A DNA stretch of 18,771 bases from positions 1-18,771 of the forward strand of contig CAJKQE010000037.1 of assembly GCA_905201915.1 (NCBI GenBank). The letters are read 5' to 3'. Position numbers and translations under genes: made by a program. Below, piece by piece: positions 15,796-18,771 of the stretch (the stretch's first letter is position 1; every line of letters starts with the position of its first letter). The stretch is from an uncultured Lachnospiraceae bacterium. GTDB taxonomy: Bacteria > Bacillota > Clostridia > Lachnospirales > Lachnospiraceae. The notes beneath the pieces were generated by a model. It did no database searches, had not been told where the DNA came from, and saw nothing but the letters and a program-made list of their open reading frames with translations.

Positions 15796-16137
15796 ATGAG
15801 TTTTATTGATACCTGCACTGAGATGCTTATTTCCGCTATTAAAAATGGAAGTGCATACAGACAATATTGTGCAGCGTTAGAGGAAATTAAAAAAACTCCG
15901 GGATTAAAAGAACAGGTAGATGAACTTCGGCGTTTGAATTATCAAATTCAAAATGAAAGTAATAATATAAATTTAGATACGGCTTTGGAAAAGTTAGATG
16001 AAAAAATGGAAAAGTTATGTAGAATTGTAGAGGTCAATCAATTTCTGGATGCAGAAATGGCGTTGTGTAGGCAGCTTCAGGAAATTTCAGCAGCAGTTCA
16101 TCAGGGAATTTATCTGGATATACCGGATTTGTCATAA
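15796..16137 (+). CDS. YlbF/YmcA family protein
   Basis: The 113-residue, mostly helical protein shows the YlbF/YmcA (Com_YlbF) pattern: an N-terminal helix with a conserved short-chain run (ISAIKNGSAYRQYCAAL), a KTPGLKEQVDELRRLNYQIQ helix and a C-terminal helix (EVNQFLDAEMALCRQLQEI). In B. subtilis YlbF and YmcA form a complex with YaaT that steers RNase Y cleavage and affects competence and sporulation. Its ATG is one base after the rnj stop and its ribosome binding site (GGAGG, 15785-15789) is inside rnj, so the two are coupled. This suggests, without proving, a role in RNA decay. Which B. subtilis paralogue it matches cannot be told from sequence alone. Confidence 0.85.
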   Translation: MSFIDTCTEMLISAIKNGSAYRQYCAALEEIKKTPGLKEQVDELRRLNYQIQNESNNINLDTALEKLDEKMEKLCRIVEVNQFLDAEMALCRQLQEISAAVHQGIYLDIPDLS

Positions 16138-16152
16138 GTCAAGGAGAACAAT

Positions 16153-16665
16153 ATGGGAAAACAAATCAGAAAACAGAAAAAGTCATCTATTATAGCAGGA
16201 GGATTTTTCCGATTTGCTCTTTATCTTTGTGTGATTGTTGGTGTTATTTATATAGGAAAATCAGCTTATGATTTTGGTTATGAAATTTTTAATCAGGAAT
16301 CTATGGACAATGAGGAAAACGGAAGAGATGTTACTGTTGTTATAAAAGAAGGAGATTCTGTATATCAGATTGGAAAGACCTTAAAGAAAAAGGGATTAAT
16401 TGATGATGCAAAAATATTTGTAGCACAGGAGATGCTTTCCAGTTATAAAGGGAAGTTACAGCCGGGCACTTATATTTTGAGTACAAGTATGACTCCTGAT
16501 GAAATGATGGAGATTTTGGCAAGAGAAAATACAGAAGGCCAGCCGGATCAAACAAATACCGGAGGAAAAGCAAAAGAAGGAAGTTCTGAAATACAGGACG
16601 GTTCCAGTTCATCACCCAAAGAGGTTGATGAGTCTTCTCAGGAAGAAGGAGGAGAAGAATCGTGA
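16153..16665 (+). CDS. Short MltG/YceG-like membrane protein without the catalytic domain
   Basis: The 170-residue product has a basic cytoplasmic N-terminus (1-11), one membrane segment (about 19-39), an extracytoplasmic LysM-like domain as in the N-terminal part of MltG (about 59-125: VVIKEGDSVYQIGKTLKKKGLI, then QPGTYILSTSMTPDEMMEIL), and a Ser/Glu/Gly-rich low-complexity tail (126-170). Full MltG, the endolytic transglycosylase that ends glycan strands, is about 330-360 residues with a catalytic glutamate beyond this point; that domain is absent here. The frame shows no sign of a recent break, and the stop overlaps the next start (GTGA), so it looks like a stable short form. Its place matches yrrL (mltG) of B. 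subtilis. A binding or scaffolding role at the wall is inference. Confidence 0.8.
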   Translation: MGKQIRKQKKSSIIAGGFFRFALYLCVIVGVIYIGKSAYDFGYEIFNQESMDNEENGRDVTVVIKEGDSVYQIGKTLKKKGLIDDAKIFVAQEMLSSYKGKLQPGTYILSTSMTPDEMMEILARENTEGQPDQTNTGGKAKEGSSEIQDGSSSSPKEVDESSQEEGGEES

Positions 16666-17303
16666 TTGTAGACGAGAGAATGGTCACATATATTAATTCT
16701 TTGGATAAAGGAAATACACCCTTTTTAAATGCACTGGAAAAAGAGGCATTGGCAAATTATGTTCCGATTATCCGTAGAGAAATGCAAAGTTTTTTAAAGG
16801 TGCTTTTACAAATAAAAGCACCTTTAAGGATTTTAGAGGTAGGAACAGCCGTTGGTTTTTCTACCATTTTAATGAGCACATACGCACCAAAAGAATGTCA
16901 AATTGTAACAATTGAAAATTATGAAAAACGAATTCCTATTGCAAAGGAAAACTTCAGAAAAGCTGGAAAAGAGAAACAAATTCAGCTTTTAGAAGGAGAT
17001 GCAAAGGAAGTTTTAAAAACACTGTCAGAACCTTTTGATTTTATTTTTATGGATGCTGCAAAAGGGCAGTATATTAATTTTTTGCCGGACGTTTTACGCC
17101 TTTTAAAAACAGGAGGTATTCTCCTGTCAGATAATGTTTTGCAGGATGGAGATATTATAGAGTCCCATTTTGCTGTGGAAAGACGAAACCGTACAATTTA
17201 TAAAAGGATGCGTCAATATTTATATGTGCTGAAAAATCATGAATTATTAGAAACATCCATTCTGCCTTTGGGAGATGGAGTTACACTTAGTATTAAGAAG
17301 TAA
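16662..17303 (+). CDS. trmR: tRNA 5-hydroxyuridine methyltransferase TrmR (YrrM-like O-methyltransferase)
   Basis: TrmR methylates 5-hydroxyuridine at position 34 of tRNA to 5-methoxyuridine. The 213-residue product belongs to the O-methyltransferase family 3 (COMT-like): SAM-binding ILEVGTAVGFST (57-68), acidic ENYEKR (85-90), and metal-binding D131 (FMDAAKG), D157 and N158 (SDNVL). It starts at GTG overlapping the previous stop by four bases, with GGAGG at 16649-16653. The next gene is a U32-family protein, and the same pair (yrrM, then yrrN/yrrO) makes mo5U34 in B. subtilis, which supports this call over a catechol-type methyltransferase. A perfect inverted repeat lies inside the coding sequence at residues 45-55. 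Confidence 0.88.
   Translation: MIVDERMVTYINSLDKGNTPFLNALEKEALANYVPIIRREMQSFLKVLLQIKAPLRILEVGTAVGFSTILMSTYAPKECQIVTIENYEKRIPIAKENFRKAGKEKQIQLLEGDAKEVLKTLSEPFDFIFMDAAKGQYINFLPDVLRLLKTGGILLSDNVLQDGDIIESHFAVERRNRTIYKRMRQYLYVLKNHELLETSILPLGDGVTLSIKK
16794..16827 (+). repeat. Perfect inverted repeat inside trmR
   Basis: TTAAAGGTGCTTTTA (16794-16808) and TAAAAGCACCTTTAA (16813-16827) are exact reverse complements with a 4-base loop (CAAA), and wobble or A-T pairs extend the stem outward to about 16791-16830. The stem falls in codons 45-55 and the reading frame stays intact. It is followed by mixed sequence on both strands, so it is not a typical terminator. Confidence 0.9.
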
Positions 17304-17304
17304 T

Positions 17305-17310
17305 AGGAGG
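17305..17310 (+). promoter_or_regulatory. Ribosome binding site fixing the start of the U32 gene
   Basis: A perfect AGGAGG 6 bases before the ATG at 17317 selects this start over the in-frame ATG at 17275, which lies inside trmR. Confidence 0.85.
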
Positions 17311-17316
17311 ATTAAG

Positions 17317-18552
17317 ATGCTTCGGAAACCAGAATTATTAATTCCGGCAAGCAGTCTGGAGGTATTGAAGATTGCTGTTATGTTTGGGGCAGATGCTGTT
17401 TATATTGGTGGAGAAGCCTTTGGTTTGAGAGCAAAGGCAAAAAATTTTTCCATGGAAGATATGAAAGAGGGTATTGATTTTGCCCATGAACATGGAGTGA
17501 AGGTATATGTAACAGCAAATATTCTGGCACACAATGAGGATTTAGAAGGTGTCAGAGAATATTTTAGAGAATTAAAAGAAATCAAACCGGATGCATTGAT
17601 TATTTCTGATCCGGGCGTTTTTATGATTGCCAAGGAGATTTGTCCGGAAATAGAAAGACATATCAGTACACAGGCAAATAATACGAATTATGGAACTTAT
17701 GATTTCTGGTGGAAATTGGGGGCAAAGAGAGTAGTAAGTGCAAGAGAATTGTCCTTGGAAGAAATTAAAGAAATCAGACAGAGAATTCCACAGGAGATGG
17801 AAATCGAAAGTTTTATTCACGGAGCTATGTGCATTTCTTATTCAGGTCGCTGTCTGTTATCTAATTATTTTACAGGCAGAGATGCAAACAGAGGAGCATG
17901 CACACATCCTTGCCGATGGAAATATTCTATTGTAGAAGAAACCAGACCGGGAGAAGTTATGCCGGTTTATGAAAATGAGAGAGGTACTTATATTTTCAAT
18001 TCTAAAGACTTGTGTATGATAGAGCATATTGATGATATTATTGATGCAGGAATTGACAGTTTGAAGATTGAAGGAAGAATGAAAACGGCTTTGTATGTGG
18101 CAACGGTTGCAAGAACTTATCGAAAAGCCATTGATGATTATCTGAAAGATCCAAAAAGCTATGAAGAAAATATGTCATGGTATCAGGAGCAGATTAAAAG
18201 TTGTACTTACAGGCAGTTTACTACAGGCTTTTTCTATGGAAAACCAGATGAAACAACACAGATTTATGACAATAACACGTATGAAAAAGGATATACTTAT
18301 CTGGGTTATGCAGAAGAAAAGAGAGAAGACGGACTCTATCGCATCACCCAGAGGAATAAGTTCTTGCTGGGTGAAACGATTGAGGTTATGAAACCAGATG
18401 GAAGAAATTTGCAGGTTACTGTAAAGGGTATTTTCGATGAAGAAGGACAGCCTATGGAAAGTGCACCTCACCCACAGCAGACTTTATATGTGGATTTGGG
18501 AACAGAAGTAGACGTATACGATATTTTAAGAAGAAGGGAAGCAGCTTCTTAA
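17317..18552 (+). CDS. trhP: U32 family 'peptidase', probable tRNA U34 hydroxylase subunit TrhP
   Basis: Proteins of the U32 family are annotated as collagenase-like peptidases, but several hydroxylate RNA. TrhP (YrrN/YrrO in B. subtilis) makes 5-hydroxyuridine at tRNA position 34 in a prephenate-dependent way, the substrate for TrmR encoded just upstream. The 411-residue product starts with KPELLIPASSLEVLKIA, has GADAVYIGG, and carries the family cysteine cluster that probably holds an iron-sulfur centre (C172, C179, C195, C199 in GAMCISYSGRC and RGACTHPCRW). SKDLCMIEHI and SLKIEGRMKT follow. Only one U32 gene is present here, while B. subtilis has two. RlhA, the 23S rRNA C2501 hydroxylase, is a paralogue, so function rests on the neighbouring trmR. 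The 3' end overlaps the opposing sigma factor gene by 27 bases. Confidence 0.85.
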   Translation: MLRKPELLIPASSLEVLKIAVMFGADAVYIGGEAFGLRAKAKNFSMEDMKEGIDFAHEHGVKVYVTANILAHNEDLEGVREYFRELKEIKPDALIISDPGVFMIAKEICPEIERHISTQANNTNYGTYDFWWKLGAKRVVSARELSLEEIKEIRQRIPQEMEIESFIHGAMCISYSGRCLLSNYFTGRDANRGACTHPCRWKYSIVEETRPGEVMPVYENERGTYIFNSKDLCMIEHIDDIIDAGIDSLKIEGRMKTALYVATVARTYRKAIDDYLKDPKSYEENMSWYQEQIKSCTYRQFTTGFFYGKPDETTQIYDNNTYEKGYTYLGYAEEKREDGLYRITQRNKFLLGETIEVMKPDGRNLQVTVKGIFDEEGQPMESAPHPQQTLYVDLGTEVDVYDILRRREAAS

Positions 18553-18771
18553 TTTTAAAACAGCATTTTTTTCAATACGAGACACATAAGAGCGGCTGAT
18601 ATTCAGCCGCTTTGCTATTTCTCTTTGCGTCAGCTCTTTTTCTCCGTAAAGTCCATATCGCAGTTTAATGATTTCACGCTCCCGTGTACTGAGAACTTTG
18701 GGAAGAAGTTTATACAGGTAGGCGATATCTTGTTTTAAGGAATAATTTTTTACCACATCTACCGGCTCTGT
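18526..18771 (-). CDS. sigK: Sporulation sigma factor, SigK-like, 3' end only
   Basis: The frame is open to the right edge, so 81 C-terminal residues are seen and the rest lies outside; the first methionine-like codon (GTG at 18756) is internal. The segment is sigma-70 region 4: LSTREREIIKLRYGL (4.1), then the helix-turn-helix TQREIAKRLNISRSYVSRIEK (4.2), which contacts the -35 element. The wording ISRSYVSRIEK with RYGL matches the mother-cell factor SigK better than SigE, SigF or SigG, though the missing 2.4 region would be needed for certainty. If SigK, the organism forms endospores. The product ends in SCFPSS, encoded opposite the last codons of the U32 gene, giving a tail-to-tail overlap of 27 bases. 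Confidence 0.78.
   Translation of the reverse strand, partial: TEPVDVVKNYSLKQDIAYLYKLLPKVLSTREREIIKLRYGLYGEKELTQREIAKRLNISRSYVSRIEKNAVLKLRSCFPSS
18591..18611. other. Hairpin inside the sigma factor gene, near the end of the + strand operon
   Basis: AGCGGCTGA (18591-18599) and TCAGCCGCT (18603-18611) form a perfect 9-pair, GC-rich stem with a 3-base loop, 39 bases after the U32 stop. On the + strand the next bases are T-rich but broken (TTTGCTATTTCTC), so it could act as a weak terminator for the ireB-to-trhP operon while also encoding the helix-turn-helix residues KRLNISR on the other strand. No better terminator was seen before the window ends. Confidence 0.4.

Noticed and set aside
17275..17316. 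Upstream ATG for the U32 gene
   Set aside because: It lies inside trmR with no ribosome binding site, while a perfect AGGAGG precedes the ATG at 17317 and the family N-terminus begins there.

Overview
This is an AT-rich window packed with chromosomal housekeeping genes, almost all on the + strand. Gene content and order point to an anaerobic, spore-forming member of the Clostridia, most likely a Lachnospiraceae (Blautia-like; genus uncertain). The reasons are an uvrB / hrcA-grpE-dnaK-dnaJ / prmA-rsmE / ThiI-linked cysteine desulfurase / mtaB / ireB-ruvX-DUF1292 order, a CIRCE operator, strong AGGAGG-type ribosome binding sites, GTG and TTG starts, and a sporulation sigma factor at the right edge. 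No RNA genes, insertion sequences, prophage genes or CRISPR arrays were seen.

Layout. (1) 1-1763: uvrB, lacking its 5' end, closed by a strong terminator. (2) 1859-6890: the class I heat-shock operon, with promoter, CIRCE, hrcA, grpE, dnaK and dnaJ, and hairpins between some genes. (3) 7006-11173: a promoter, then prmA, rsmE, a NifZ-type cysteine desulfurase and thiI, which modify ribosomal protein L11, 16S rRNA and tRNA. (4) 11191-11564, - strand: a lone HPr-like gene without the phosphorylatable histidine, with its own promoter and terminator. (5) 11649-12953: mtaB (tRNA ms2t6A37). (6) 12957-18552: a promoter and an operon-like run of ireB, ruvX, DUF1292, rnj (RNase J), a YlbF-family gene, a short MltG-like membrane protein, trmR and a U32 'peptidase' (trhP). 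In Bacillus subtilis the related block is yrzL-yrrK-yrzB-yrrL-yrrM-yrrN-yrrO; here rnj and the YlbF gene sit between yrzB and the MltG-like gene. (7) 18526-18771, - strand: the 3' end of a SigK-like sigma factor, overlapping the U32 gene tail to tail.

How it works together. HrcA is expected to repress its own operon through CIRCE. The rest is dominated by translation quality: NifZ-ThiI (s4U8), MtaB (ms2t6A37) and TrhP-TrmR (mo5U34) modify tRNA, RsmE and PrmA modify the ribosome, and RuvX, RNase J and YlbF are tied to RNA processing or turnover. I see no clear novel defence or mobile system. The items most worth a second look are the His-less HPr paralogue, the MltG-like protein without a catalytic domain, the RNase J-YlbF pairing, a long perfect inverted repeat inside trmR, and the structured gap between ruvX and DUF1292. 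No stretch above 300 bases lacks a gene.
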